Below are positions 1 to 9,082 of a DNA stretch of 64,000 bases, one piece after another. The stretch comes from PGZG01 sp046292765 (lineage in GTDB: Bacteria; Pseudomonadota; Gammaproteobacteria; Pseudomonadales; Alcanivoracaceae), in the NCBI GenBank assembly GCA_046292765.1, contig JBKBQA010000002.1, positions 711,800 through 775,799 on the forward strand. The letters run 5' to 3'. Each line of letters begins with the position of its first letter. Position 1 is the first letter of the stretch. The notes under the pieces were generated by a model that saw only the letters and a list, made by a program, of their open reading frames with translations, was not told the DNA's origin and ran no database searches. Made by a program: the position numbers and the translations under genes.

Positions 1-90
1 ACCCACGAAGCCAATCAACTGGAAGCGATCGCCCGCAGCCAGTGCCAGCGAGTGCGCAAGACGCTGGTGCAGGCGGGTCTGCTGCCCTGA
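1..90 (+). CDS. C-terminal fragment of an unidentified protein
   Basis: An open frame enters from the left edge and ends at TGA 88-90, leaving 29 residues that finish in VQAGLLP. The tail is charged and helical-looking (Arg, Lys and Gln rich). It is too short to assign to a family. It is co-directional with the racemase gene, 86 bp further on. Confidence 0.5.
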   Translation, partial: THEANQLEAIARSQCQRVRKTLVQAGLLP

Positions 91-176
91 CCACTTCGCT
101 CAGGCTGATCGCTTTGGTCATGGGCGATGCCGGTGACACTTGTTAGCCTGCCCGCTTCCCGAACTGGAGGTGCAAG

Positions 177-1316
177 ATGGCAGGCCCGCTTTCCGGCTTT
201 CGACTTCTCGAACTCGCGGGCATTGGCCCCGGTCCCTTCTGCGGCATGATGCTCGCCGACATGGGCGCCGAGGTAATTCGCATTGATCGCCCCGGCGGCA
301 ATCCTTCCGCCGAAGGCGGCCATGACGTGCTGTTCCGCAATCGCCAGAGTATCGCCATCAATCTCAAGCACCCGGACGGTGTCGCCACCCTGCTGACCCT
401 GTGTGAAAGTGCCGATGCCATTTTCGAGGGCTATCGCCCCGGCGTGGCGGAGCGACTCGGTGTCGGTCCGGAGGCCTGCATGGCCCGCAATCCGAAGCTG
501 GTGTACGGCCGCATGACCGGCTGGGGTCAGACCGGTCCGCTGGCGCAGTCGGCTGGACACGATATCAATTACATCTCACTGTCTGGCGCCCTGCATGCCA
601 TGGGGCGGCGCGGTGAAAAGCCGGCGCTGCCGCTGAATCTGGTCGGCGATTTTGGCGGCGGCGGCATGATGCTGGCGTTCGGCATCGTCTGCGCACTGCT
701 GGAAGCGCAACGCTCCGGCAAGGGTCAGGTGATCGACTGCGCCATGCACGAAGGCTCCGCCGCCTTGATGGCCATGTTCTACGGTCTGCGCGCCAACGGC
801 CTGTTCAGCGATGAGCGCGGCAGCCATATGCTCGATTCCGGCGCCCATTTCTACGACGTTTATGAAACCGCCGACGGCAAATACATTTCCATTGGCAGTA
901 TCGAGCCACAATTCTATGCGCTGCTGAAAGAAAAGGCCGGTCTCGACGCTCAGTTCGACAGCCAGCAAGACAGCTCACTCTGGCCGCAACAGAAAACCCG
1001 GATGGCAGAACTGTTTCGCCAGAAGAGCCGCGACGAATGGTGCCGCATCATGGAGGGCAGCGATGTCTGCTTCGCGCCGGTACTCGGCCTCGCCGAGGCG
1101 CCGTCGCATCCGCACAATGTCGCCCGCGGCAGCTTTATTGATGTCAGCGGGGTGACCCAACACGCGCCTACCCCGCGTTTCTCCCGCACCGCCAGCGACA
1201 GCCCGATGCCCATGCGCCCACCCGGCACCGACACCCGCGCCACCCTCGCCCGCGCCGGCTTCGACCAGGCTGAGATCGACCGCCTGATCACCAGCGGCGC
1301 CATCACCCAACTGTAG
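177..1316 (+). CDS. CaiB/BaiF CoA-transferase family protein, alpha-methylacyl-CoA racemase type
   Basis: Predicted cytoplasmic racemase that interconverts 2R- and 2S-methylacyl-CoA, letting branched-chain acyl chains enter beta-oxidation. The 379 residues match the usual family length. H128 (in AGHDINY), D158 (in GDFGGGG) and E243 (in GSIEPQF) line up with the catalytic H126, D156 and E241 of the Mycobacterium tuberculosis enzyme at a constant offset of two, which favours racemase over a CoA-transferase such as formyl-CoA transferase. The start is ATG 177, with GGAGG six bases upstream. A half-copy of the dispersed REP-like motif follows the stop codon. Confidence 0.9.
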   Translation: MAGPLSGFRLLELAGIGPGPFCGMMLADMGAEVIRIDRPGGNPSAEGGHDVLFRNRQSIAINLKHPDGVATLLTLCESADAIFEGYRPGVAERLGVGPEACMARNPKLVYGRMTGWGQTGPLAQSAGHDINYISLSGALHAMGRRGEKPALPLNLVGDFGGGGMMLAFGIVCALLEAQRSGKGQVIDCAMHEGSAALMAMFYGLRANGLFSDERGSHMLDSGAHFYDVYETADGKYISIGSIEPQFYALLKEKAGLDAQFDSQQDSSLWPQQKTRMAELFRQKSRDEWCRIMEGSDVCFAPVLGLAEAPSHPHNVARGSFIDVSGVTQHAPTPRFSRTASDSPMPMRPPGTDTRATLARAGFDQAEIDRLITSGAITQL

Positions 1317-1334
1317 CAGCGACAATCCTGCACA
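1312..1334. repeat. Half-copy of dispersed REP-like motif
   Basis: The stretch TGTAGCAGCGACAATCCTGC just after the racemase stop resembles the left part of the palindromes at 28631 and 34770 (AGCGGCAATCCTGCCGC). The right arm is missing, so this is a degenerate or partial copy. Confidence 0.4.
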
Positions 1335-1394
1335 ACGCTTTACTCACGCCACCGGAGTATCATCACCCTTATCCACTCAGGCGAGCGCATTCCC

Positions 1395-1976
1395 ATGGCC
1401 ACCTTCCCCGATCCGATCACTGACCTGCCGCAATCCGGGCCCCAATCACTGGTACTCGGTGGCGGCTGCTTCTGGTGTACCGAGGCGGTGTATCTGGCAC
1501 TGGATGGCGTTACCGCCGTTACCCCGGGATACGCCGGTGGCAGTGCCAGCAGCGCCAACTACGACGCGGTGTGTAGCGGAACCAGCGGTCATGCCGAGGT
1601 GATCCGCATCGACTACGATGCCGACCACATCAGCCTTGGCCAATTGCTGAAAGTGTTCTTTTCCGTTGCCCATGATCCGACTCAACTCAACCGGCAGGGC
1701 AATGATCGCGGCAGCCAGTACCGCTCGGCGGTGTTCTGTCGCGATGCGGCGGAAGTCGGGATAGTGCGCGGCTACATCGACCAGCTCAATAAGGCCGGCG
1801 TATTCGACAGTGCCATCGTCACCACCCTGGAGCCACTGGAGACCTTCTATCCGGCAGAGGACTACCACCGGAACTATGCCGCCCGGAACCCGCTGCAGCC
1901 TTATATTCTGTTTGCAGCGAGCCCCAAAGTGTCGAAACTCAAGCAAGCCTATCCGGATAAACTGAAAAGGAGCTGA
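1395..1976 (+). CDS. msrA: Peptide-methionine (S)-S-oxide reductase MsrA
   Basis: Reduces the S epimer of methionine sulfoxide in oxidised proteins, with thioredoxin as the usual reductant. The family motif GCFWC is at residues 24-28, so C25 is the catalytic cysteine, and the following EAVYLALDGVTAVTPGYAGG stretch is typical. The protein has 193 residues, near family length. No cysteine is seen in the C-terminal tail (ending KLKRS), where some MsrA proteins keep a resolving cysteine. The stop codon is 2 bp before msrB, so the two stereospecific reductases are almost certainly co-transcribed. Confidence 0.95.
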   Translation: MATFPDPITDLPQSGPQSLVLGGGCFWCTEAVYLALDGVTAVTPGYAGGSASSANYDAVCSGTSGHAEVIRIDYDADHISLGQLLKVFFSVAHDPTQLNRQGNDRGSQYRSAVFCRDAAEVGIVRGYIDQLNKAGVFDSAIVTTLEPLETFYPAEDYHRNYAARNPLQPYILFAASPKVSKLKQAYPDKLKRS

Positions 1977-1978
1977 TC

Positions 1979-2404
1979 ATGACCCGCCTGTCTGCCAGCG
2001 GCTTCGACCTGACGCCACCGGACCCGACCACACTGGAACAACGCGCCGCTGCGCTGACCCCGGAGGAGCGCCATATCCTGCTGCATCAGGGCACCGAGCG
2101 ACCATTCTGTGGCGGCTTTCTGGATAACAAGTCGCACGGTATCTATCAGTGCAAACTGTGTGATCTGCCGCTGTTCCGGGCGGAACACAAATTCAATTCC
2201 GGCACCGGCTGGCCAAGCTTTTTCGACAGTCTTGATGCTGACCATGTGCGTACGGTGGAAGACTATAGTCACGGCATGCGGCGCAGCGAAATCCGTTGCG
2301 GACGCTGCGACGCCCATCTTGGCCATGTGTTTCCGGATGGACCGGCACCAACAGGTTTACGCTACTGCCTCAACTCGGCGTCACTGCAGTTCGTTCCCGA
2401 ATAA
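1979..2404 (+). CDS. msrB: Peptide-methionine (R)-S-oxide reductase MsrB
   Basis: Reduces the R epimer of methionine sulfoxide, complementing MsrA immediately upstream. Two CxxC pairs (C58/C61 in YQCKLC and C107/C110 in RCGRC) form the structural zinc site of the zinc-containing subclass. The catalytic cysteine is C130 in the RYCLNSASLQF signature, and FNSGTGWPSF is also diagnostic. The 141-residue length is normal. The gene ends 19 bp before the convergent hydrolase gene, and no obvious terminator lies between them. Confidence 0.95.
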   Translation: MTRLSASGFDLTPPDPTTLEQRAAALTPEERHILLHQGTERPFCGGFLDNKSHGIYQCKLCDLPLFRAEHKFNSGTGWPSFFDSLDADHVRTVEDYSHGMRRSEIRCGRCDAHLGHVFPDGPAPTGLRYCLNSASLQFVPE

Positions 2405-2423
2405 TGTGCGTTCAGTAGCAGTA

Positions 2424-3305
2424 TCAGGCGCACTGGCCTGCATACTGACGCAATTGAGCCAGCAGCAAATCGTTGATGCGCTCAGGTTGCTCAAGGTGCA
2501 GGAAGTGACCGGCACCCGGAATGGTCTCAACCCGTAATCCCGCAGGAAAATCGCGTTTGTGAACAGTGTGCTCTAGCAGACGCGGGCTCATGCAGCCATC
2601 ACGTTCGCCAAGCAGCACCATGGTCGGCACCGATACCGGCAACGCCAGCCAGCTGCGCGCCTCGCGGTGCGCTTCAGTCCATACCTTCGGCAGGTGCCGA
2701 TACCAGCCCAACGCGGCCGTCAGCACGCCCGGTTGCGACAGGGTGCGACGGGCCTCTTCCAGATAGCCACCGGGCTCCCAGCCCGGTGACCAGCGTTTCC
2801 ACAGCCACTCGACACCGGCCAGCCCGTCGCGCCGTAACACCCACTCCGGCACCAGTGGCAACTGGAAAAATTCCATATAGCTGCTGAGCAGAAACTGCTC
2901 CGGTACTTTCAGCAGTGCCTGCGGCAATCGCTTTAATGGCGGAATCGCCAACATGGTGCAGCTGTTGAACAACTCCGGCTGGCGGGCCGCCGCCAGATAC
3001 GCCACCACCGCGCCCCAATCATGACCAACCAGATGGACGCAGCCACCTAACTGACTGGCAAAGGCACAGACATCTTCCACCGCCGCCCGCAGCGAATAAT
3101 CGCCATCGGCGGGCTGGCAGCCCGGTGCATAGCCTCGCAGGGCCGGCGCGATCGCACAGTAGCCTGCGGCGGCCAGCGCCTCCACCTGATGCGCCCAGTT
3201 GCGGTGGCTGTCGGGAAAACCGTGTAACAACAGCACCGGTTCGCCCTCGCCCGCCATGAGGGCGGGAAAGCGCAGTTCATTGTGGGTCAGTTCGACCAGT
3301 TTCAT
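2424..3305 (-). CDS. Alpha/beta hydrolase, epoxide-hydrolase-like
   Basis: Soluble alpha/beta hydrolase of about 293 residues. It has an HGFPDS oxyanion loop near residues 28-33 and a nucleophile elbow GHDWGA whose aspartate (about D96) is the nucleophile of epoxide hydrolases and haloalkane dehalogenases rather than a serine. A late aspartate (GERDG) and histidine (GAGHFLHLEQPE) complete the triad. ATG 3305 is chosen because GGAGG lies five bases before it; the longer frame begins with an unsupported TTG. The start overlaps the end of the YihY gene by 29 bp, so the two are probably transcribed together. The substrate is unknown. Confidence 0.85.
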   Translation of the reverse strand: MKLVELTHNELRFPALMAGEGEPVLLLHGFPDSHRNWAHQVEALAAAGYCAIAPALRGYAPGCQPADGDYSLRAAVEDVCAFASQLGGCVHLVGHDWGAVVAYLAAARQPELFNSCTMLAIPPLKRLPQALLKVPEQFLLSSYMEFFQLPLVPEWVLRRDGLAGVEWLWKRWSPGWEPGGYLEEARRTLSQPGVLTAALGWYRHLPKVWTEAHREARSWLALPVSVPTMVLLGERDGCMSPRLLEHTVHKRDFPAGLRVETIPGAGHFLHLEQPERINDLLLAQLRQYAGQCA

Positions 3306-4560
3306 CGGTGCCTCCGGTGCGGGCAAACAGTTGTTCCAGAGTCAGGTCCAGCGGCGCATTCATGCCATCGCGGGCAAGTTGGCAGCGTTCCGCCAGCTCC
3401 GGTTCCCACGGCCGTTTGTGCTCTTCGCCTATGTGAAGTTCTTCCCTGGCAGGCCAGGGCAGCATGTCCACCAGTTGCTCCAGTGTCAGGTTGCCTAGAT
3501 CGCGGCCAAGGATAAAATCGCCCGTCTCGGTACGTTGCATCAGGTTCAGATCCATTAGCAGATTACGGAACTCTTCCCAGTGGCTGGCACCGGCAAGATT
3601 CAGCACCCGCCGCACCTCACGCACCCGCAACACCCGACCCTGTTGCTGACGACGCCAGAGAATTTCCAGCAGCCGCAGCAGTGACTGCATGCGCGGCAAT
3701 GCGCTGCGGTGCTCACCAAACACCACCAGAGAGCGGACCAGCTCAGCGCCGGCAAGAACAATATTCCAGGATATAAACACCCACAGCAGGAACAGGGGCA
3801 CCGCAGCAAAAGCCCCGTAGACCACCTGATAGGAGGGCGACAGCTTGATGAACAGGGCGAACCCACCCTTGGCCAGTTCGAAGAAGACTGCGGCGACAAA
3901 TCCGCCGATCAATCCCTGCCGCACAGGCACATAGCAATTTGGCACCACCACATAGAGCAGGGTCAGCATCAGGGTGGTAAACAGCAGCGGCAGCAACGCC
4001 AGCCACAGTCGCATGCCGCCAAGCATGTCCACCGCATCGGATACCAGCGACATGGATGTCAGGTAGGAGCTGATGCCAAGGCCGGCGCCCAGCAGCAGCG
4101 GCCCCAGTGTCAGCACCGCCCAGTACATGATCAGACTGGCCGGGCCACTGCGTGGTCCCGATACCCGCCAGATACGGTTAAGACTGTTCTCAATGGTGCG
4201 CAGCATCAGGATGGAGGTGATAAACAGAAACAGCGCGCCGATGACAGTCAGATTGCCCGCCTGGCGGGAAAATTCATTGATGTACTCCAGCACCTGCTCA
4301 CCGGCTCCGGGAGCAAAATTGCTGAAAGCCCACGCCTGAATCTCGCCACTCTTGTCCTGTAGCGCCGGAACAGCCGTCAGAATGGCAAATGCCACCGTCA
4401 TGATCGGGACAATGGCAAACAGGGTGGTATAGGTCAGTGCCGCCGCCGCATCCTTGCAGCCATCCTTGCGAAAGCTGCTTGCCAGCAGGGCAAAAAAATC
4501 ACGCACCACGGCCCATAGGGCCAGTCCTCTGTCACGCCAGTCAGCGACCATCGGATTCAT
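3277..4560 (-). CDS. YihY/BrkB family inner-membrane protein
   Basis: Integral membrane protein of 427 residues from the family once misnamed ribonuclease BN. The N-terminal 280 residues hold about six hydrophobic helices with family hallmarks such as AALTYTTLFAIVP and FKLSPSYQVVYGAFAAVPLFLLW (written here in part). The C-terminal 140 residues are soluble and look like a winged-helix extension. The biochemical role of the family is unsettled. The gene is divergent from arsC, and in other gammaproteobacteria yihY, arsC, wrbA and DUF2069 genes are frequent neighbours, as here. Confidence 0.85.
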   Translation of the reverse strand: MNPMVADWRDRGLALWAVVRDFFALLASSFRKDGCKDAAAALTYTTLFAIVPIMTVAFAILTAVPALQDKSGEIQAWAFSNFAPGAGEQVLEYINEFSRQAGNLTVIGALFLFITSILMLRTIENSLNRIWRVSGPRSGPASLIMYWAVLTLGPLLLGAGLGISSYLTSMSLVSDAVDMLGGMRLWLALLPLLFTTLMLTLLYVVVPNCYVPVRQGLIGGFVAAVFFELAKGGFALFIKLSPSYQVVYGAFAAVPLFLLWVFISWNIVLAGAELVRSLVVFGEHRSALPRMQSLLRLLEILWRRQQQGRVLRVREVRRVLNLAGASHWEEFRNLLMDLNLMQRTETGDFILGRDLGNLTLEQLVDMLPWPAREELHIGEEHKRPWEPELAERCQLARDGMNAPLDLTLEQLFARTGGTDETGRTDPQ

Positions 4561-4618
4561 CGGTTGCCACTCTCTCCATCACCACTACAATGGGGGCTCT
4601 CAACACATGCGACCCGCC

Positions 4619-4969
4619 ATGAGCCAGATTACCCTGTATCACAATCCACGCTGTTCAAAATCCCGTCAGGCACTGGCCCTGCTGCATGAGCAGGGCATTG
4701 AGCCGACGCTGGTACTGTATCTGGAAACGCCTCCCGATGCTGCCACCCTGACCCGTCTGGTCGGACAGCTGGGCTTGCCCCGCGCCCATGATCTGGTGCG
4801 GCACAAGGAGCCGGAATATGCCGCCGCCAGACTCAGCCCGCAAAGCCCCGACGCCGACGTGATTGCTGCCATGGTACGCTTTCCCAAGCTGATTGAGCGA
4901 CCGGTCGCGGTGCGAGGCAAGCGTGCCGTGATCGGTCGTCCGCCCGAAAATGTTCTGCAACTACTCTGA
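4619..4969 (+). CDS. arsC: ArsC-family arsenate reductase (glutaredoxin-type)
   Basis: Small thioredoxin-fold protein of 116 residues. HNPRCSKSR at residues 7-15 carries the catalytic cysteine (C11), and MVRFPKLIERPV holds the arginines that bind the oxyanion in ArsC. The family reduces arsenate to arsenite with glutathione and glutaredoxin, though chromosomal copies without arsenite-export genes are often of unproven function, and none is present here. ATG 4619 fits the family N-terminus (MSQITLYHN); ATG 4607 is a possible alternative. It heads a plus-strand run with wrbA 8 bp downstream. Confidence 0.85.
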   Translation: MSQITLYHNPRCSKSRQALALLHEQGIEPTLVLYLETPPDAATLTRLVGQLGLPRAHDLVRHKEPEYAAARLSPQSPDADVIAAMVRFPKLIERPVAVRGKRAVIGRPPENVLQLL

Positions 4970-4977
4970 GCCCGCCT

Positions 4978-5577
4978 GTGCCTACACCCTACGTTCTGGT
5001 GCTCTATTACAGCCGCTCTGGCTCGGTGCGAAATCTGGCCCTGCAGATAGCCCGCGGTGTCGAGGAGCAGGGTCTTGAGGCCATGCTGCGCACCGTGCCG
5101 CCGGTATCGCCAACCACGGAAGCCACCGCACCGGCGGTGCCGGAAAGTGGTGCCCCCTACTGTTCGCTGCAGGATCTGGCCGGATGTGGCGCCCTCGCCC
5201 TGGGATCACCAACCCGGTTCGGCAACATGGCCGCGCCGCTGAAGCATTTCATTGATCAGACCAGCGAGCTGTGGATGCAGGGCGCCCTGATCGGCAAACC
5301 CGCCGGTGTATTCACCTCGACCACCAGCCTGCACGGCGGACAGGAAAGCACACTGCTGTCGATGATGCTGCCACTGCTCCATCACGGCATGCTGATCACC
5401 GGGCTGCCCTACTCGGAAAAAGCCCTCTATGCCACACGCACCGGCGGCACCCCGTATGGCCCGAGCCACATGGCCGGGCTCGACAATCGTCCGGCCCTGA
5501 CCGATGACGAGAGCGCTCTCGCCCGCGCCCTCGGCCGCCGGCTTGCTGACCTCGCCCGCACCCTTGGTACTCCATGA
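4978..5577 (+). CDS. wrbA: WrbA-type NAD(P)H:quinone oxidoreductase
   Basis: Flavodoxin-like FMN protein that makes two-electron reductions of quinones and so limits semiquinone redox cycling. The N-terminal phosphate-binding loop YYSRSGSVRNLA, the SPTRFGNMAAPLKHFIDQT stretch and the STTSLHGGQE segment are all WrbA hallmarks. The protein has 199 residues. It starts at GTG 4978, 8 bp after arsC. The reading frame overlaps the DUF2069 gene at ATGATG (5574-5579), consistent with translational coupling. Confidence 0.92.
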   Translation: MPTPYVLVLYYSRSGSVRNLALQIARGVEEQGLEAMLRTVPPVSPTTEATAPAVPESGAPYCSLQDLAGCGALALGSPTRFGNMAAPLKHFIDQTSELWMQGALIGKPAGVFTSTTSLHGGQESTLLSMMLPLLHHGMLITGLPYSEKALYATRTGGTPYGPSHMAGLDNRPALTDDESALARALGRRLADLARTLGTP

Positions 5578-5939
5578 TGCTGCTGAATATCGCCCGCTTC
5601 GCCCACATCGCCCTGATCATCGCCGCCATCGGCGGACTCTGGTGGCTGGCGCCAACGGATACCACCTTCTCCGACGGCGCCCTGCTCAAGGCCGGCGTGC
5701 TGATGACGCTGGTCCTGTATGGACCTCTGGTGGCGCTACTGCCGGCCACCATCAAAGGTGACGGCCGGCTGCTGACCTGGCTTTGCATTCTGTTGCTGTT
5801 CTACTTTGCCGGCTTCGCGGTGCAGTTGCTCGACCCGCCGCCGGTACGGACTGTTGCCATTGCCAGGGTTGGCCTCACCGTGCTGTTGTTCGTGAGTGCC
5901 CTGCTGGTGATTCGCCAGCGAGGCACAGGGCGTGATTGA
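5574..5939 (+). CDS. DUF2069 membrane protein
   Basis: Small inner-membrane protein of 121 residues with four predicted hydrophobic helices (about 5-25, 38-57, 66-85 and 95-113). It matches the DUF2069 family, whose genes usually lie next to wrbA in gammaproteobacteria. No function is established. Its ATG overlaps the wrbA stop and its stop overlaps the start of the RDD gene by 8 bp, placing it firmly in the operon. Confidence 0.8.
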   Translation: MMLLNIARFAHIALIIAAIGGLWWLAPTDTTFSDGALLKAGVLMTLVLYGPLVALLPATIKGDGRLLTWLCILLLFYFAGFAVQLLDPPPVRTVAIARVGLTVLLFVSALLVIRQRGTGRD

Positions 5940-6606
5940 TGATCGCCAGAGCCTGACCACCCCGGAAGGCGCCACTCTGTCGCTGGTGCCGGCGGGCCTG
6001 CTGCCGCGCGGCGCCGCATTCCTGATTGATTCGCTGATCCGTTCGCCGATCTACGTCGTGGCCTGGCTGCTGATGCTGACTCGCAGTGGCACCACCACGG
6101 GCCTGATGCTGATTCTGGTGTTCCTGCTGGAGTGGTTCTATCCGGTGCTGTTCGAGGTGTTTCGCCACGGTCAGACACCGGGCAAGAAACTGATGGGACT
6201 GTGTGTCACCCATCTGGATGGCACCCCGGTCACAGTCAATGGCAGCCTGATTCGCAATCTGGTGCGGCAGGCAGACTTTTTTCCGGTGGGCTATCTGGTG
6301 GGCTGCGTCGCCATGCTGTGCAATCGCCGCTTTCAGCGTCTTGGCGATATGGCCGCGTCGACGCTTGTCATTCACGTGCCAGCAACGGCCGTCACCCGGA
6401 TCAGCGCCGACATCCCGCCGATGGCACCAGACTGGACGGCGGATCTTGCCGACCAGCAAACACTGGTCGCTTTTCTCGAACGACATCAGGCACTGTCCGG
6501 CAGTCGTCGTCAGGAGCTGGCCCGACTGGGATGGACGGAGCTGGGCGCAACCGACGCCGAGCGACGGGCGCTGTCGACGGCGCGCTTTCTGCGGGGAGCG
6601 GGATGA
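5932..6606 (+). CDS. RDD-family membrane protein
   Basis: Protein of 224 residues with the RDD signature at its N-terminus (LPRGAAFLIDSLIRSP, where R and D are the conserved charged residues) followed by membrane helices, and FRHGQTPGKKLMGLCV, the second conserved block. RDD proteins are poorly understood; some act in ion transport. RDD genes commonly travel with SpoIIM-like, DUF4129, DUF4350, MoxR and DUF58 genes, exactly as here. The start is GTG 5932, inside the end of the DUF2069 gene. The stop overlaps the next gene by 4 bp. Confidence 0.85.
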   Translation: MIDDRQSLTTPEGATLSLVPAGLLPRGAAFLIDSLIRSPIYVVAWLLMLTRSGTTTGLMLILVFLLEWFYPVLFEVFRHGQTPGKKLMGLCVTHLDGTPVTVNGSLIRNLVRQADFFPVGYLVGCVAMLCNRRFQRLGDMAASTLVIHVPATAVTRISADIPPMAPDWTADLADQQTLVAFLERHQALSGSRRQELARLGWTELGATDAERRALSTARFLRGAG

Positions 6607-7571
6607 AACAGACCCAGTTTGAACAACAGTTTTCCGCCGACTGGACACTGCTTGAGCAACAGCTTAACCAGCTTGAGAAACTGCGGCGCGGGGACACCAG
6701 TCAGGATGTCCAGCTGTCCACCTTGCCGACGCGTTACCGCCGGCTTTGCCACCATCAGGCGCTGGCGCGGGAGCGCGGTTATAGTCTCAGCCTGATCGAG
6801 CGCCTGGATGATCTGGTGCTGCGAGGTCACCGCCAGTTGTATCGGCCGCGTTTGCCGCTGGCGGCGCCAATGAAACAGTTTTTCCTCGCCGATTTCCCAC
6901 TGGCCGTACGAGCGCAATGGCCGTGGCAACTTGCCAGCACGCTGGTGTTCGGACTGTCGTTGCTATTGATCTGGCTGCTGGTACGACACGACCCGGACAT
7001 GGTGTACAGCCTGCTCGACCCGGCCACCACCGCGCAGATGGAGGCCATGTATCACCCCGCAGCCGAACACCGTCATCAGCGCGACAGTGGTGACGACATC
7101 AGCATGTTCGGCTTTTACATCTACAACAACATCAGCATTGCCTTTCGCACCTTTGCCGGCGGGATTTTTTTTGGCGTCGGCGCCTTGTTCGTGATGTTGT
7201 ATAACGGCGGTTTTTTCGGTGCCATTGCCGCCCACCTCACCAACGTCGGCTATCACGAACCGTTTTTCACTTTCGTTATTGCCCACGGTGCGCCGGAGCT
7301 GACGGCGATTGTACTGGCTGGTGGCGCCGGACTGCGTCTTGGCTGGGCCTTGCTGGCGCCCGGTCCGTGGTCGCGGCGAGATGCGTTGCGGTTCGCCGCG
7401 CGCGATGCCATGACGATCATGTACGGGGTATTCGCACTGCTGGTACTGGCGGCGTTCATTGAGGCGTTCTGGTCGCCGCGCCTGCTCCCCGCCGGCATCA
7501 AGTACGGTGTGGGCGCGCTGCTGTGGCTGCTGACGCTCGGCTACCTGCTGAAGGGAGGACGGCAGCGGTGA
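6603..7571 (+). CDS. Stage II sporulation protein M-like (SpoIIM/DUF95) membrane protein
   Basis: Membrane protein of 322 residues in a non-sporulating bacterium. The first 100 residues are a soluble helical region, followed by about five membrane segments. The sequence FGFYIYNNISIAFRTFAGG, followed by a GVGALFVMLYNG helix and HGAPELTAIVLAGGAGLRLG, is the typical core of the family. ATG 6603 overlaps the RDD stop as ATGA. In MoxR-linked clusters this family is thought to belong to a membrane-associated complex, but its role is not established. Confidence 0.85.
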   Translation: MKQTQFEQQFSADWTLLEQQLNQLEKLRRGDTSQDVQLSTLPTRYRRLCHHQALARERGYSLSLIERLDDLVLRGHRQLYRPRLPLAAPMKQFFLADFPLAVRAQWPWQLASTLVFGLSLLLIWLLVRHDPDMVYSLLDPATTAQMEAMYHPAAEHRHQRDSGDDISMFGFYIYNNISIAFRTFAGGIFFGVGALFVMLYNGGFFGAIAAHLTNVGYHEPFFTFVIAHGAPELTAIVLAGGAGLRLGWALLAPGPWSRRDALRFAARDAMTIMYGVFALLVLAAFIEAFWSPRLLPAGIKYGVGALLWLLTLGYLLKGGRQR

Positions 7572-9082
7572 ATCTGGAACAGATGAGCGCACGGATTGCT
7601 CCCCGCAACGCCTGGCAGGCCATCGACCTCGGCGCCCGTCTTTACCAGACGTGGTGGAAACCGCTTACGCTGATCTGGCTGCTGTTCAGCCTGCCGCTGT
7701 TGCTGATACTGCTGGGGCTATTCTGGCAAGACTATCCGGGTGCGGTGTTTCTGCTGATCTGGTGGCTAAAGCCGGCACTGGAACGCCCGCTGCTCGAATA
7801 CTGTGGCCGCGCCCTGTTCAGCCAGCCTGCAAGCCCCGTGCAACTGTTACGGCAATGGCGCGGTTACGGTTGGCGAGGGCTGCTGCCCTGGTTGCTATGG
7901 CGACGCATCTCGTTCAGCCGCAGTTTTCTGATGCCAGTGACCCAGCTTGAGCAGCAGTTCGGTCAGGCATTTCGGCAACGACGTCAGGCCCTCAACAGCG
8001 GCCCGGCAAACCGTTCCGTCACCCTGACAGTACTGATGCTGCATATCGAGCAACTGTTCTCCTATGTGCTGGTGATTCTGCTGATGATGCTGATGCCGGC
8101 CCAGCTCGGCATCAGCGAAGTCGAATGGATGCTCGACGACAACATGACGTTGCTGGCGCTGCTCGGCTGGTATGCGGTGCTATGCGTCACCCAACCGCTG
8201 TATGTCTGCTCCGGCTTTGCCCTTTATCTGAACAAGCGCACCTGGCTGGAAGGCTGGGACATGGAACTTGGCCTGCGGCGGATCGGCGAACGCCGTACGC
8301 TTGCCCAGCAGCGGATTGGTCCGACACTGGTGCTGCTGTGCTTGCTGCCACTGACGCTGATATTGCCCAGCGGCAATGCCAGCGCAAATACTGCTGACAG
8401 CGCCCGTGATGACGCCATCGCCATCGTCGCCGGCGAAGAGTTCATGCCATTGCAAGTAACTGAGCGATGGCAATGGAAGGCACAGGATGCCCGTATGGAG
8501 CAGGCCGGTGACGATTTACTTTTGCGCATCATGCGCTGGCTGTTCGAACGGGATGTCAGCGCGACGCCCCGGGAAAGTCACTGGAGTCTGGCGGGTCTGT
8601 TGCGCGCACTGCTGTGGGTGCTGGTGATCAGCGCGGTACTCTATGGCCTGTGGCATTACCGCCGCTGGCTGGCAAGCCTGCCAGCACGATGGCGGCCCGC
8701 TCCGCCGCCGGTCACCCATATTGGCGGGTTGGACATTCGGCCCGAATCGCTCCCGGACGACATCGCCGCCGACGTGATGGAGCACATTCATAGCGGCGAT
8801 CTGCGTCAGGCAGTCAGCCTGCTCTATCGCGCCACTCTGTCGCGGCTCGCCAGTGACGGGCAGATGCTGCTTCTGCCCGGCGCCACCGAGCAAGAAGCCC
8901 TGCAGCACTGCCGCGATCAGCATCAGGACCGTGCCGGGGTGGCGCTGCTTGCCACTATCACGCCTCTCTGGATCAGCACTGCCTGGGCGCATCGTCCACC
9001 TGCGGCCGACAGCCTGCGCACGCTGGTGCAACACTGGTCAGATCATTTTGATCGCCGCAGCCGGACGGAGCCGTCGTCATGA
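7568..9082 (+). CDS. DUF4129-type membrane protein of the MoxR cluster
   Basis: About 504 residues. The N-terminal half has membrane helices near 33-55, 58-75, 155-180 and 195-215, then a long periplasmic stretch (about residues 260-345), a further helix (about 350-372), and a C-terminal soluble region. That last region (SLPDDIAADVMEHIHSGDLRQAVS onward, written here in part) resembles the DUF4129 domain. GTG 7568 is chosen because it overlaps the preceding stop as GTGA; ATG 7583 is the alternative. The gene overlaps DUF4350 by 4 bp. Function is unknown. Confidence 0.75.
   Translation: MNLEQMSARIAPRNAWQAIDLGARLYQTWWKPLTLIWLLFSLPLLLILLGLFWQDYPGAVFLLIWWLKPALERPLLEYCGRALFSQPASPVQLLRQWRGYGWRGLLPWLLWRRISFSRSFLMPVTQLEQQFGQAFRQRRQALNSGPANRSVTLTVLMLHIEQLFSYVLVILLMMLMPAQLGISEVEWMLDDNMTLLALLGWYAVLCVTQPLYVCSGFALYLNKRTWLEGWDMELGLRRIGERRTLAQQRIGPTLVLLCLLPLTLILPSGNASANTADSARDDAIAIVAGEEFMPLQVTERWQWKAQDARMEQAGDDLLLRIMRWLFERDVSATPRESHWSLAGLLRALLWVLVISAVLYGLWHYRRWLASLPARWRPAPPPVTHIGGLDIRPESLPDDIAADVMEHIHSGDLRQAVSLLYRATLSRLASDGQMLLLPGATEQEALQHCRDQHQDRAGVALLATITPLWISTAWAHRPPAADSLRTLVQHWSDHFDRRSRTEPSS

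Noticed and set aside
6132..6602. Upstream extension of the SpoIIM-like gene to 6132
   Set aside because: The extension overlaps the RDD gene in another frame; ATG 6603 forms an ATGA junction with the RDD stop.
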